Below, piece by piece: positions 1 through 11,079 of a stretch of 64,000 bases of DNA; position 1 is the stretch's first letter, and every line of letters begins with the position of its first letter. The position numbers were made by a program, and so were the translations under genes. The stretch is from Dermacentor variabilis. Its lineage: Eukaryota; Arthropoda; Arachnida; Ixodida; Ixodidae. Where the stretch lies: NCBI RefSeq assembly GCF_050947875.1, contig NC_134577.1, positions 71,861,139-71,925,138 of the forward strand. Reading direction: 5' to 3'. Below the pieces are notes generated by a model, which did not search any database, was not told the DNA's origin, and saw nothing but the letters and a program-made list of their open reading frames with translations.

Positions 1-1446
1 TCGTGGCAAAAAACTGCGCCAAGGCAAGACATCTTTCCTGAAACCTGACAGCACACTTAGCAAGAAATAACCATCTTCGCGCAGTTGGAAGTTCAAGGGA
101 TGGCTTTTCGGCCGTCAGAGAAGCGTTTGTAAATACTCTGTCGCTTCTGTCTAGATCACTTTTCCACAAGCTTATTGGGCTTATGCTCTTTTGATTTATC
201 GGTGCTTGTGAAAAAGTACCAACCATGCCGACGCGGCAACTGTAGCTATTCTAACGCGCTATTTCAAACCACGCCGGTGCTCAGTCGTTCTTTCTTATCG
301 CTCAGATGGGCCGTGCTCGGCCGCTGTAGGCGCAACTGTGGACGTATGTGACTGTAAGATTATAAGGAACTTCCTGTGGCCTTAATGGCATAATTGATAG
401 TGCTAGTTGGTGTTTAAAACTACATCCCGTTGGACAACACACATGCTACCTCAATTGCAGATAAGAAGTAGCGCAATATGCCAAGTATTCCTTAACTTGT
501 TAATTCCTAGACAATGTTGGTGCGTCTCTTCTTTCGCTAATGTTATCCAACCCAACGAAACCTTAATTTACAAGGTACACGAAAAAAAAAGGACTCGACC
601 AACGTCTATTCTAAAGTGTCAGGTAGTTCAAGTGTACAATAGAATAAGCATTAAACATACCAAGTGATCACTTGAAAATATTGGGGGAGAATCCGTTTAG
701 TCACTCGACACTGCAGGAGGAATCGGGCTGGATTTACACGAAAACATAGGTCTATTATCGAGTCCGCGCATGCGCAATGGTGTGCCAGAAGAACAACTAA
801 ATCGCGCCGGCCACAGATGTAGCGCAGTGCCGCCGTGTGTTGGGTGATTGGGCCGTTGATTCGGTGGCCCCCAGCCGCATCACATCGGTCACTAAATTTA
901 GTTTCTCATATAAATCAGTTGTGTAGCATGGGGCATGCGCAGTATACTTATAGAAAATTGGCGTTATTAGAATAGTTAAAATTGCTTTTTTTCTACCTTA
1001 GGTGTTTCTCCCTGAACATTGTTTTCATTTGTGCCAGTTGATATACATATCATTGATTTTTGTTTGTCTTTCACGTGTTTCCTGACCTGTCTTTCTGGTA
1101 AAATTTAGTTATGATTGTCCAACATATACCCTTTTGCATGCATTAGCCGTTGATGTGTGAGTGCTTACATGTGTCTTCCAACAGATACATGTAAATATAA
1201 AAAAACTATTTAGTGCCGTTGCAGGTTCAGTCGTTTGGGAATGTGCATATTTAAACGCCATAAAGATGCTTGTAGTGATAAGTTCCATTTCTATAATCAA
1301 AAATGTGTTTATGCTTTTTGTCATTCGCTGAACTGTCTCCCTTTATGAAATGTATGTGGATTTTCTTTGGCGAGGCGGGCACCAGCAAAGTTGTTTTCCG
1401 AGCTTTTTTTCAATTACCTCGCGCATCCCGTTAATGGAAAATAAGG
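1..1446. other. AT-rich DNA with no recognisable gene
   Basis: Both strands carry only short open frames (under about 90 codons) without recognisable motifs or coding-like composition. No tRNA-like head, LINE motif or tandem array was seen before the ATT tract. I see nothing to annotate here. Confidence 0.6.

Positions 1447-1509
<63 letters not shown>
1447..1509. repeat. (ATT)n microsatellite
   Basis: About 21 uninterrupted copies of a TTA/ATT triplet. SINEs elsewhere in the window end in the same triplet (36412-36651 and 57018-57255), so this could be the relic tail of a SINE. However, the upstream bases do not show a convincing SINE body, so I call it only a simple repeat. Confidence 0.95.
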
Positions 1510-4500
1510 TCTTTCTCTAAAATACAATGGCAGGCATTACAAAAACACGACAAGTACGCTTGTCAGTCGGGTAGTAAATAATTATACTCGTTAAGTTTCA
1601 TAAAATAACTTTCACTGTTTGCCGAAATTCGACACTTCATGTCGATTCTGAGGGGACCGCTTAAACATCTCGGAGCTTCAAGCTAAGGGGACATACTAGG
1701 AGTTAGATAACACTAATAATTTTATGCGTGGAGCCGCAAGGGAGTTCAGAGCGTAGCATTGGAGAGCTTGACTTTCTGCTCGATGACCTGTCTGTGCAGC
1801 GGTGCACGGCATTCGTTATCCGACACCGCACGCGTTCGCTCGCTCAAACAGGCGACTGAATCATTTGCGAGTCTTCACGTAGCAAAGTGGGTGCCTGCGA
1901 ACGGCTGAGGTGCGGCGCGATTCGGTGCCAGGCGTGCACAGACCTGTCAAATTCCATAATTCTTGCAATTAAACAGAAGCCGGTGTATCCAGATGGATCT
2001 GCTAGAGCGAACTTTCAGCCCATCGATAATTGCCTGCATTTTCCGCATAGCATTCGCTCTAACAAACGTGTCAATTTGGACTCGTAGGTAGTCCATAAAG
2101 TACGAAGGACGCGGACAGAAAAGAAAGCGCATGCGCGCTAGAAGTGCACTACTACCAATATTTTCTTCTCGTGATTTAATTACTGCTTTATACCCCACAG
2201 ACACCAGTGGGAACTTACTATGTCTTCTGCTTGTTGCAGCAGCTTAAATTGCGTAACCCTATCAAGTGGCTACAATTAGGTCGGGCCAACTGGTCATTGC
2301 ATAAATTGCCTGTTGCGAGGTCATTGTTTTAATGTAAGAAGTACTGCGGCCTCGTTGTTATCTTGTGTAGGTTGCGCTTCTTTCAACGATTGCTTGAGTA
2401 CTGTGCACGCCGCTGACACGCCGACTGACAGGGCCATGTCACCGGCTTTGTGGACAGCACTCCTTTATTGTCAATTCTACACCCTCTCCGTTAACACACC
2501 TTCGTTCCTTGCCGCACCCACCTCCCTTACCCCCCCTCGCCTTTGGAAGAACCCTACCTAAATATACTGTGCCGACGAAAGCATATATCGCCTTGAAAAA
2601 GACAAGTACACTTGTCAAAACGCTGGCTCCGGCTTTCACTTTGTTCTCGTTTTGCTCGCCGTCTTGAGTTTCCATCTCCCGCCTTCCCCCTGTTTTCTTA
2701 AGGCAGTCAAGTATCACGAGCATTTGCGAAGTCCCATGCACGAGTAAAGCGAGCCGCAGAAGAAAGAAAAATGGCTCTTAGAGACACGCCCAATTCCGTA
2801 TTCAAGTGAAAGTACCCGAAAGCGTCCTAGAAGAGGTACATAAATTGACTATTTCTCATACGAGACGGCTGGCGTATCTACAGATTGCTACACAACGGAC
2901 TACGAATCTCCATAACTACAAAAATTTAATATAAGTATGACGTTGCACTAGAGAGGCATAAGGTAGCGGGATTGATTTGCAGCAGCTTCGGCCGAAATAC
3001 AATTGGGCTGAGCAGCAAGATAGCCGTATATCGAGATTTCCGCACAAGTTAACGAGGTGTAATTAGTCAACATGCATCTGAACTGCCCACGCCCCCCTTT
3101 CCCACCAGTAGAGTCCTGTCTTGTGGACCTATAGTACTGCGTTGGGCTGTTCAAGCCAGTTATTCAATAAACATAGACACGAGTGCATCCGGAGGCCGGT
3201 TATTGAGTTGCTCACTCGACAGAAAAAAAAAGAACATCTAAGCCCTTCATGACAGATTTTGGGAGCCGAAATCCCATTAATTCTTCTTCAGTAGATAAGC
3301 TTCTGCTTATTCAATAATAAATTGCATGAAGCCTGTCGGCTTTGTCAAGCATTTAAAGCTTTTTTTTTTTGTATTGCAAATTGCAAGAAAGGTCTGTCCT
3401 ACCTTTGCCGCTGACGCCGCAGCATTGGAGGGCAGGAGAAGATTACTCTTTAAAATGCCATAGAATAAGTATAATCAGAAAAAGGACATACCATGAGCTC
3501 TTATATGACTACGTTAGTGGGGTACCTCCATGTTATGCACCACTACTGATTTTTGTAAGCGGGCATTTCTTCATAAGAACCTTGTCAGCGTAGATTAGGC
3601 GGGTGGATTATCTCCACTTCCAGCGCGTGTCGTAAAAGGCATTCGCTTTACGTGGATGGCGCTTCCGGCTAATCCTACGTCCTATATGTCAATTTAAGCA
3701 TCTCGAAAGCGTAAGACCCACATGAAAGCAAATAAAAAAAAAGATTAATTCAGCCGAACCCATGTAACGATGAGTGTCGACGGCATTGCGTTGAGCATCG
3801 CAGCCGTAAAGTCACACAACGTATTGCAACGCAGAAACATAGTATCTATGAGACGTCTACTAGTAGCACAGGGACTCTTCCCTCGCGTTACCCTATGAAC
3901 AATCTGCGCCATCTAGCGATGCCGCCAAGAAGCGCGACCTCCTAAGTTCACGATGCGTCGGTACGAGCGAACGCTGATAAACGCCTCGCGTGTCAGCCAG
4001 GCTCCTTTCTCGCGATTTTTGTTTTCTGGACAGGCATCGCCACGTAGAGGCGCTGCCGAGGAGTCCTCCTGCGGTCACCGAGACAAGATGCATGGCGCCC
4101 CGTCGCGTGCAAACGCTGGTGATTACGGCCTCGCTGGCCGCACATACCATGGGACACACTCGGTGACCCAATTTGGCGTGAGGTTTATTGAAGATTGGCA
4201 AATATACACCAAGTGCAGTCATTACTCCACTCACTAAAGCGCTGGCGGGAAAGGCGATCATTTGAAAGTGGCACGTATGCCCAGGTGCATTTCTGGCGCC
4301 GCTTGATGAAGCGACTGGGACATTGCCCTTGAGTAACCACTGTGAAGTGGGTTTGATTGAGCCAAGCACTGGAGATATCCAAAAGTTTTTTTTTTTTTTT
4401 TGCTAATCGCACACTAAACTGGTCAAAATGGCGAAATCGTTTTCCCAAGATGCAGCCGAGCTCCTCTCGTGCGCTTCTCATTGCACAAGCTGCGCCATCC

Positions 4501-5750
4501 AACAGCGCTGGTTTCGTCCGGTCGAGCATAGGAGAAATTGAAATTTACCGTTTGTAGGTTGTAGAGCCGCGTATTTCTATAGTGGAAAACGCATAGTTAG
4601 CCGAGTTGGTGTCAAATAGATAAACTGAAAATGATATACTCCCGGACTCTCAAACTAAGGGACCCTTGTCAGGGTCACAGAGACAGAGACAAGCTTTAGT
4701 GTTAGCGTCGGAGAGGCTCGTATAAGAGTGGTTATTAGGTAAACAGTGCCATATACCTACTGACCCAAGTTTGTACAACGGTTCGTTTCAAACGCTGTTC
4801 TCGCATCACAGCAGCGCGACGCTCTCTCTGGTCCAATCATCAACTACGCAGTGGCCCAGGGTCGCGGGAAAACCCTTAGAAGAGATATATAGTAGATAGG
4901 GAGATGGACTGTCAGCCCCCAGAAAGTGCGCTAAGTACCCTAAGAATGTTAATCACGTTATAGAAATTGAGCATATCCTGCGTCACCAGCCTGTGTTGTT
5001 CTAATGCCATTCCGAAGTGAAAAAATACAACTCAGCGCTGCCGTATTGTGATAGCACGTCTTCGCCTACGTCGATTTCGCTTGCATTCCAAATGAAGACC
5101 TTGGTTCGCCTGTACAGCATATGTGTGGTTGATAACACTTATGTTCATAGCACTTCACTTTGGTGGCTGTTAACATGAGGTGAACTCGGATGGCACCCTC
5201 ACGTGAACTATGGGACATCTTTACTACAAGCAGCTGTTCTCTCTCCCAAGGCTCTTGCGGCGACGAGCTATGCCGGAGGCAAATGACTACTTTCGTTATA
5301 TATGTACTTGAATATGCTTATGTCGCAAAGTTGTTGTCTACTAACGCACTACCAAGCAGACAAGATGAAATTCAGTGAAAAGCAAAAGGTTAATATTTAT
5401 GAAAATTCCAGATATATGATTCATGTTCGGCAGTATTAACCAGAGCAGTACTACTTAAGCTACACTATTGCGCCAAATATGCACGGGAAAGAGCGATAAG
5501 TCAGCTATATAACATTTTCAGTAGAGATAGCACAACACACTTGAGTAAATCAGAAATAAGTCGCACACAACATCAGATTTATCCAACACCCACGACGTAT
5601 TACGTTAATGCTGATTGTTTTGTACACTCTTCATTTTCGTTATCAATTAGCAAGCGAAACAAATCACCTACCAATTTAAGTAATAGGTAGTTACTGAATA
5701 GCGTGTTAGGCTTGTAGGAAACGCACTAGCGCGCACTGTTATCATGAATT
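1510..5750. other. No gene recognised; scattered short ORFs only
   Basis: The longest open frame (158 codons, minus strand, 3893-4369) has no recognisable domain and overlaps competing frames on both strands, as expected by chance. Poly-A/T runs occur near 3360 and 4386. A TE-like GCGCCATCTAGC motif sits near 3906 and a weak inverted repeat at about 3589-3679. Nothing firm. Confidence 0.5.
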
Positions 5751-5763
5751 TTGACGGTTCGTG
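5751..5763. repeat. Left target-site duplication of the I-like LINE
   Basis: TTGACGGTTCGTG matches 11080-11092 exactly. The flanking bases then differ (GGAAG versus TTCGT), which sets the left edge of the element at 5764. Confidence 0.9.
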
Positions 5764-5869
5764 GGAAGACGACGAAGTGTCTTCTTGACAGAACACTTGT
5801 TTCTGTGCTCTCTGCATTTTTGGTGAACTCTTTGCCTTTCGGGGTGCCTCACCTCCCCGTCTTGCGACC
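5764..5869 (+). promoter_or_regulatory. 5' UTR of the I-like LINE (presumed internal promoter)
   Basis: These 106 bases lie between the TSD and the ORF1 start. LINEs of this group are generally transcribed from internal RNA polymerase II promoters within the 5' UTR, so this region is the likely promoter by position. I see no TATA box, as expected for that type. The ORF1 start sits in GACCATGG, a good Kozak context. Confidence 0.5.
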
Positions 5870-7201
5870 ATGGACGCGGAGCATGCCACAGGCCCGCCTG
5901 GCCAGAAGTCATCACGGCTGTCAACCGCAAGGAAGCGAGTTGGCTCCCCCAGCGACACCGAGGACACCGAGCTGTACTCTATGTCGGAAGACGACTCATC
6001 CGACGACGGCTTCATACCCGTCCGGAGTAAGAGGGCGAAGAGAAAGATCGCCAACACAGCGCCGTCACCTCCTGCGAGCACTACGACTATGAAGTCAAGG
6101 CCTGCGCGCTGGCCACACGTCATCATCTTTATGCCGGAAGAACCGTCAAGCAACCTACGGTTGCTGAACAGGCAAGCCCTATCCATTTTTCTGGAACGTG
6201 CGGTGCCGGATCAAATTAAAGACATCAGAATAAACCCACGCAAGAATATACTCGCCATAGACGTGTACAACGCGAGTGCGCTTGGAACACTTCAAGAAAT
6301 CACGGAGCTTGGCGGAATCAAAATGCGCCCCTTCATCCCGATCGACGACACATCGATAGCCGGTGTAATTTACGACATTGACATTGCCATTCCCAATGCA
6401 GATTTACCTAGCCTCATCAAGCCGGCAAACGAGGGCACGATCATTAAGCAAGTGCGCCGTCTTGGGAACACACGCTGCGTAAAAGTAATCTTCAAGGGGG
6501 ATTGCATACCCTCCCACGTTAAAGTCGGACATTTTCGACATCCAGTTCGACCATTCATCCAGAAGCCGCTTCAATGCCATCAGTGCTTCAGGCTAGGACA
6601 CGTAAAGGGCGTGTGTACCAACTCGCTTCTGTGTCCCCGTTGCGCTGAACCTCATGCAGAAGTGACCTGCGGTGCCACAGTTCTGAAGTGCGCCAACTGT
6701 AGCGGCCCTCACGCAGCCTCGTCGAAAGACTGCCCCCGCATCAAGAGGGAGCGCGCGGTTCTGAAGCAAATGGCCAGAGACAATTCGGCCCACAGGGAGG
6801 CAGCCGAAGTAGTCCGGCGTCGGCGTCTACGTCGGCACCGTCGTACGTCTTCAAAGAAGGCGCATGAGCGAAGCGATAGTACCCGCTCCACTACGGAACC
6901 ATCTAGTCGCGACGCGAAAGGGCCCACCACTTCCACGAGGGCATCAGATAAGACTCTTTCTTTAGAGGAATGGCCTACGCTACCGAGCCGCTCCCTTGCT
7001 AAGGAACCTCAGAAGGTCACGGCGCCACCGGAGCCTTCTCCGGCCATTGATGATTCACCTAAAACAGATCAAGTCACCTCGGTGCTACGTTCCCTCATGG
7101 AGGCCATCCGAACGATTTTAGTTGAGATGGGGACACCGTCTGCTCGAAGCGCACTTAAAGTGCTGGACGCCTTAAGCCCAGTGCTTGAATCCCTCAACTA
7201 G
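5870..7201 (+). CDS. LINE ORF1: Gag-like RNA-binding protein, three zinc knuckles
   Basis: Intact 443-residue ORF. It should encode the nucleocapsid-like protein that packages element RNA into the retrotransposition particle. The N-terminal ~80 residues are acidic, serine-rich and then basic, and look disordered. The middle contains the folded Gag-like region. Three Cys/His knuckles follow: C236-X2-C-X4-H-X4-C, C255-X2-C-X3-H-X4-C and C274-X2-C-X3-H-X6-C. This tandem arrangement is typical of ORF1 in I/R1/Jockey-group LINEs. An Arg-rich stretch (about 315-335) and a Ser/Thr/Pro-rich tail follow. The start was chosen for its Kozak context and because the 5' UTR ends there. The TAG stop is 4 nt before the ORF2 ATG. 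The long antisense frame 5668-6186 is a shadow. Confidence 0.9.
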   Translation: MDAEHATGPPGQKSSRLSTARKRVGSPSDTEDTELYSMSEDDSSDDGFIPVRSKRAKRKIANTAPSPPASTTTMKSRPARWPHVIIFMPEEPSSNLRLLNRQALSIFLERAVPDQIKDIRINPRKNILAIDVYNASALGTLQEITELGGIKMRPFIPIDDTSIAGVIYDIDIAIPNADLPSLIKPANEGTIIKQVRRLGNTRCVKVIFKGDCIPSHVKVGHFRHPVRPFIQKPLQCHQCFRLGHVKGVCTNSLLCPRCAEPHAEVTCGATVLKCANCSGPHAASSKDCPRIKRERAVLKQMARDNSAHREAAEVVRRRRLRRHRRTSSKKAHERSDSTRSTTEPSSRDAKGPTTSTRASDKTLSLEEWPTLPSRSLAKEPQKVTAPPEPSPAIDDSPKTDQVTSVLRSLMEAIRTILVEMGTPSARSALKVLDALSPVLESLN

Positions 7202-7205
7202 AAAG

Positions 7206-8411
7206 ATGGCTACCCACACCCCATCCTTCCGAAAAGAAGTCAAGGCAGCGTCTGTCATGCAGTGGAACGCCAGAGGGCTAAAATCACGAATTTCAGATTT
7301 CCGTCAGTATGTGTACACCAATGTGTTTCCACTCATCGTCATTTGTGAGCCCAACTTGTCGAAACCAATCAGACTGTCAGGGTACGAATGTTTCATGTCA
7401 TCAACAAATAGTGCATGCAGCAAGATCATCGTTTTTGTTCGACGTGAACTCACCTATGTTTTGCAACCAATTGCGCCCCACGACGACAATCAGTATATTT
7501 GCATCACAGTTAAAAAGAACAAACTCTTGTTTACTCTCATAGGCGTGTATATATCGCCTTCCAGCAATTTCGACACTAAAAGATTAGCGGATATTTTGAG
7601 TGTTTACCCCGCCCCATGGGTCATCATAGGAGATTTCAATGCACACCATCCAGCATGGGGAAGTACAAAGACAAATGCAAGAGGACGAAGATTATCAAGC
7701 ATCGCCTACAACTATGGCCTTACTCTCTTGAACGATGGTAGCCCCACCTTTCTTCGAGGCGTGACATATGGCAGCTGCCTCGACCTTCCTTTTGTCTCCA
7801 ACTCTCTCGCCAGATATGTGAAGTGGTTACCAGATATTGAGACACATGGGAGTGATCACATTCCCACCTATCTGACCATCACAGGCTTGTCGTCTAGATC
7901 TGGCCCACGAAATACCATTCGGACGATCCAATGGGCCAACTTCAAATCTGATATGGAAGATGCCTGCAGCGAGGGCCTACCCTCTGGGTTAGAACAAACC
8001 ATTAAAAATACGATGCGGAACGCCACTCGCATACTGACGATCTCTCACACGCGAAACGACTTCGACATAGAATTAGAGCGACTTCGCGCACTTCGTCGCC
8101 GGGCGGAACGTCGATATCGGCGTACTAAATCAATCCATGACCTTCGGGCAGCCAGGAGGATACAAAAGAAGATTCAGCGTCGAATGAATAGATTAGCGTC
8201 GGAACGTTGGGCAACGTTTTGCCAAACACTCGACCCCCGCAAGCCGCTGTCTCACATTTGGAAAACGGTGCAAGGTCTGCGTTGCCTTCCGGAACAGCGT
8301 TTTCCATTCAAGGCACTCGCGCTTTTCCAAGGGCGGCAAGACATCGATGTCGCAGAAGACTTTTGTGCGCGAATGGCAGACCAAGCGACTCGTCCAGATC
8401 CTCCAGCCTGA
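7206..8411 (+). CDS. LINE ORF2, N-terminal part: APE-type endonuclease (ends at premature TGA)
   Basis: The frame is open from 7176, but the first ATG is 7206, 4 nt after the ORF1 stop, so translation is probably by termination-reinitiation. The exonuclease-endonuclease-phosphatase fold is recognisable from an N-terminal QWNARG motif, a CEPN block carrying the metal-binding Glu, GDFNAHH at 7629-7649 (catalytic Asp/Asn), and SDH at 7851-7859 (catalytic His pair region). This domain nicks the target DNA to prime reverse transcription. A basic, Arg-rich linker follows at about 8030-8190. The frame ends at TGA 8409-8411, but the same frame is open again immediately afterwards and carries the RT, so this is one gene with a nonsense mutation rather than two genes. 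Confidence 0.9.
   Translation: MATHTPSFRKEVKAASVMQWNARGLKSRISDFRQYVYTNVFPLIVICEPNLSKPIRLSGYECFMSSTNSACSKIIVFVRRELTYVLQPIAPHDDNQYICITVKKNKLLFTLIGVYISPSSNFDTKRLADILSVYPAPWVIIGDFNAHHPAWGSTKTNARGRRLSSIAYNYGLTLLNDGSPTFLRGVTYGSCLDLPFVSNSLARYVKWLPDIETHGSDHIPTYLTITGLSSRSGPRNTIRTIQWANFKSDMEDACSEGLPSGLEQTIKNTMRNATRILTISHTRNDFDIELERLRALRRRAERRYRRTKSIHDLRAARRIQKKIQRRMNRLASERWATFCQTLDPRKPLSHIWKTVQGLRCLPEQRFPFKALALFQGRQDIDVAEDFCARMADQATRPDPPA
8409..8411 (+). other. In-frame TGA nonsense codon splitting LINE ORF2
   Basis: Endonuclease and RT segments lie in the same frame with only this stop between them, and the reading frame before and after is open. A C-to-T change at a CGA codon would explain it. It is the single obvious inactivating lesion in an otherwise intact 5.3-kb element. 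Confidence 0.85.
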
Positions 8412-10889
8412 GATGATGTCCCCCATTCCCGAGATTGCCGCATGGACCTTCCTTTTACAATGGAGGAGCTCGAGGCGGCACTAGCTCTCTGCAGGCGCTC
8501 ATCATCTCCGGGTCCAGATGGTATATCATACCGAGCCTTGTGCTATCTCGGAGAATCCGCACGGATAGCACTATTGAGTCTCTACAACACCTCATGGCAG
8601 GAGGGAAATGTTCCTGACGAATGGAAAGTGAGCCGCCTGGTGCCAATCTTGAAGCAGGGCAAATCCCCGCTAGAGCTCACCTCTTACCGCCCGATAGCGT
8701 TGGCCAGCTGTGCAGGAAAGATAATGGAACGGATGATCCTTGGCCGCCTGAAATGGTACCTTGAACACTACAAGATTTATCCGAGTTCCATGGCTGGCTT
8801 CCGACGTGACCGCTCTTCCATCGACAATGTAGTTGATCTCGTTTCATATGTCCAGCACGAAAGGTCCCGTAAACGTTTATCTGCAGCTTTATTCCTAGAT
8901 GTGAAAGGGGCATACGATAACGTATTACATGAGGCTATTCTCGACGCTCTTGTGACGGTTGGCTTAGGTGGTCGAGTATTTTTATGGATTGCAAGTTACC
9001 TATCTGCAAGATCATTCTATGTCTTAACTGACGATGGGCCAACTACGCGACGCTATACCAGCAAGGGCGTTCCTCAAGGCGGTGCTCTCAGCCCGACGCT
9101 ATTCAACCTCGCTCTTATTGGGCTTGCTGAACACTTGCCAACTACCACCAAAATTTCAGTATACGCAGACGACATCTCTCTCTGGACTTCGGCAGTCACA
9201 CGTCCTCAGATACGTGCACGGCTTCAGAGAGCGGCTACTTTGACAGCGAGCTACTTGTGTGAACAAGGTCTCAGCATATCGCCAGAAAAATGCGCCCTAG
9301 TGGCGTTTACTCGCAAACCAATGACGCCTTATGTCATCTCAATCAATGGGCGGACCATTTCCTATGTCAGAACCTACAGATTTCTTGGCGTAATTATCGA
9401 CCGAGACCTCTGTTGGAGCCCGCACGTAGCTTACATGAAACGACGCCTAACAGCAACCTCCCAGTTGTTTAAATACCTGACAGGAAAGACGTGGGGGATG
9501 TCAGTAGACGCAATGCTGAGACTCTACAGAGCTCTCTTTTTCGGTTTTTTAAGATACAGTCTACCTGTACTGAACAACACCTGCAAGACAAGTATTCGTG
9601 TTCTGCAAGCAGCGCAAGCTCAAGCACTCAGAGTTTGTCTTGGTTTGCCGAGATGCACGTCAACTGAGGCAACTATTGCGATTGCTCGGGACCATCCAAT
9701 GCAGACTCACATCACGGTGGAAACCCTGAGAACGCATATCAGACATTTGGCACGGGCCCCCTATCACCACCTTGCAACACTACCTTCAGACAGGCACCAA
9801 GCATCATTCTCAAAAACTATTGTCAAGTACAACGACAAACTTCCCTCGGGCTTCACCGCTGCATCTAAACCATCGATGCTCCCTTGGTGCCTTGTCAGCC
9901 CCACAGTCCATCTCAACGTGCCAGGAATCGGGAAAAAGTCTGAGCTGTCGTCGCCTGTGCTGAAACAACTGTCTTTGCTTCTTCTGCACGAGCGGTACGC
10001 AGAACGTGCACATATTTATACTGACGGTTCCACAAACATCCAGTGTTCGTCCGGTGCTGTAGTCGTCCCAGAAAGAGGTATTACCATCAGCTTTAGGACT
10101 GACCACCCAACGACTTCTACATCTGCGGAACTAGCTGCTCTTCGAGCTGCACTTTGTTTTGTCAATCGGGAACCACCTCGACAATGGTCAATTTTCAGCG
10201 ACTCAAAGGCAGCCCTACAATCTGTACTATCAGCTCTGCGTCGCGGGCCATTCGAACAGCTCGTCTTCGATATTAGATGCCTACTCCATACATCACATGT
10301 GAAAGGACATCACGTGACGTTTCAGTGGCTGCCAAGTCCCTGCGGCGTCATCGGAAATGAAGACGCCGATAAAGCCGCTCGGACAGCTCTTGAAGACACA
10401 CAGGAAGAGGCCATACCACTTTCACGGTCCGACGCAGCCAGCACACTTCAAGTGCTTGCACGGGAGATCACGCTCTCTCTATGGTGCACATCCAGCAGCC
10501 AGACCACCCGCAGCAATCATCAACACGACCTGCCCTCCTTGATGCATCTATGTATGCAAACCGGACTCCGCCGAAGTGAGGCCACCCTGCTTTATCGCTT
10601 ATGGCTAGGGGTGGCCTTCACGAAATCTTACTCGTTTCGCATTGGAATGGCCGACAACGCTCTCTGCAATGCCTGTCTTTGCGAGGAGACGCTGGAACAC
10701 ATTCTGTGCGACTGTCCTGAATATAATGTTCAGAGACAGTCCATGGCGTCCGTTCTGGCGCACCTTGACAATAGACCATTGTCAGTTGCAACCATTTTCA
10801 CATATCGCCGACTGAAGTCATCGCAGCTGAAGGCGACGAAGGGGCTACTTTGGTTTATGAAGGATACGGGCTTGGACAAGCGGCTGTGA
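8412..10889 (+). CDS. LINE ORF2, C-terminal part: reverse transcriptase, RNase H, terminal Cys/His motif
   Basis: Same frame as the endonuclease segment; the first internal ATG is 8442. RT blocks occur in order: SSSPGPDGI, YRPIALASCAGKIMER, AGFRRDRSS, LFLDVKGAYDNV (catalytic Asp), GVPQGGALSP, then the YADD active site at 9162-9173 and an FLGV thumb block. RNase H follows with TDGS at 10020-10031 (catalytic Asp), SAEL near 10122-10133 (Glu), FSDSKAAL near 10190 (Asp) and a GNEDAD end block. The usual His of the LPSHCG block is Pro here (codon 10338-10340), which may weaken RNase H. A CNAC-X6-H-like Cys/His motif lies near 10666-10720. This protein copies element RNA into the nicked target. Whether this half is ever translated depends on readthrough of the TGA or on trans supply. 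Confidence 0.92.
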   Translation, partial: DDVPHSRDCRMDLPFTMEELEAALALCRRSSSPGPDGISYRALCYLGESARIALLSLYNTSWQEGNVPDEWKVSRLVPILKQGKSPLELTSYRPIALASCAGKIMERMILGRLKWYLEHYKIYPSSMAGFRRDRSSIDNVVDLVSYVQHERSRKRLSAALFLDVKGAYDNVLHEAILDALVTVGLGGRVFLWIASYLSARSFYVLTDDGPTTRRYTSKGVPQGGALSPTLFNLALIGLAEHLPTTTKISVYADDISLWTSAVTRPQIRARLQRAATLTASYLCEQGLSISPEKCALVAFTRKPMTPYVISINGRTISYVRTYRFLGVIIDRDLCWSPHVAYMKRRLTATSQLFKYLTGKTWGMSVDAMLRLYRALFFGFLRYSLPVLNNTCKTSIRVLQAAQAQALRVCLGLPRCTSTEATIAIARDHPMQTHITVETLRTHIRHLARAPYHHLATLPSDRHQASFSKTIVKYNDKLPSGFTAASKPSMLPWCLVSPTVHLNVPGIGKKSELSSPVLKQLSLLLLHERYAERAHIYTDGSTNIQCSSGAVVVPERGITISFRTDHPTTSTSAELAALRAALCFVNREPPRQWSIFSDSKAALQSVLSALRRGPFEQLVFDIRCLLHTSHVKGHHVTFQWLPSPCGVIGNEDADKAARTALEDTQEEAIPLSRSDAASTLQVLAREITLSLWCTSSSQTTRSNHQHDLPSLMHLCMQTGLRRSEATLLYRLWLGVAFTKSYSFRIGMADNALCNACLCEETLEHILCDCPEYNVQRQSMASVLAHLDNRPLSVATIFTYRRLKSSQLKATKGLLWFMKDTGLDKRL

Positions 10890-11079
10890 CAGTGATGTCA
10901 CGTACCGCACAAGAGTGACCGACTGTAACCAACGATGTGTGTGCCGTGTTTTGTGCCCTCTATCTCTTCTCCCCATCTTTCATCCCCCCCCCATCCCGCT
11001 CCCATGTGTAGGGTAGCAAACCGGTTAGGCAAAACTGGTTAACCTCCCTGCCTTCCTTCTCCACTTTTTCCTTCCTTCC
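10890..11079 (+). promoter_or_regulatory. 3' UTR and tail of the I-like LINE, with conserved hairpin
   Basis: The UTR is pyrimidine-rich, with a C9 run near 10985. It then has GTAGGGTAGC, an 8-bp stem (11019-11026 with 11033-11040, 6-nt loop, one G-T pair), TTAACCTCCCTGCC and a CTTCC-rich tail. The same order of motifs recurs in two other LINE tails at about 16401-16450 and 41630-41680. In related LINEs the 3' UTR structure is what the reverse transcriptase recognises, so this is the probable recognition element (inference). Confidence 0.7.

Noticed and set aside
3893..4369. 158-codon minus-strand ORF as a host gene
   Set aside because: No domain, competing frames on both strands and no splice or promoter context.
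5668..6186. 172-codon minus-strand ORF over the LINE start
   Set aside because: Antisense shadow of ORF1 with no domain; it extends beyond the element edge into flanking DNA.
7185..7205. ORF2 start at the upstream TTG
   Set aside because: Non-ATG and overlapping ORF1; the first ATG at 7206 is well placed for reinitiation.
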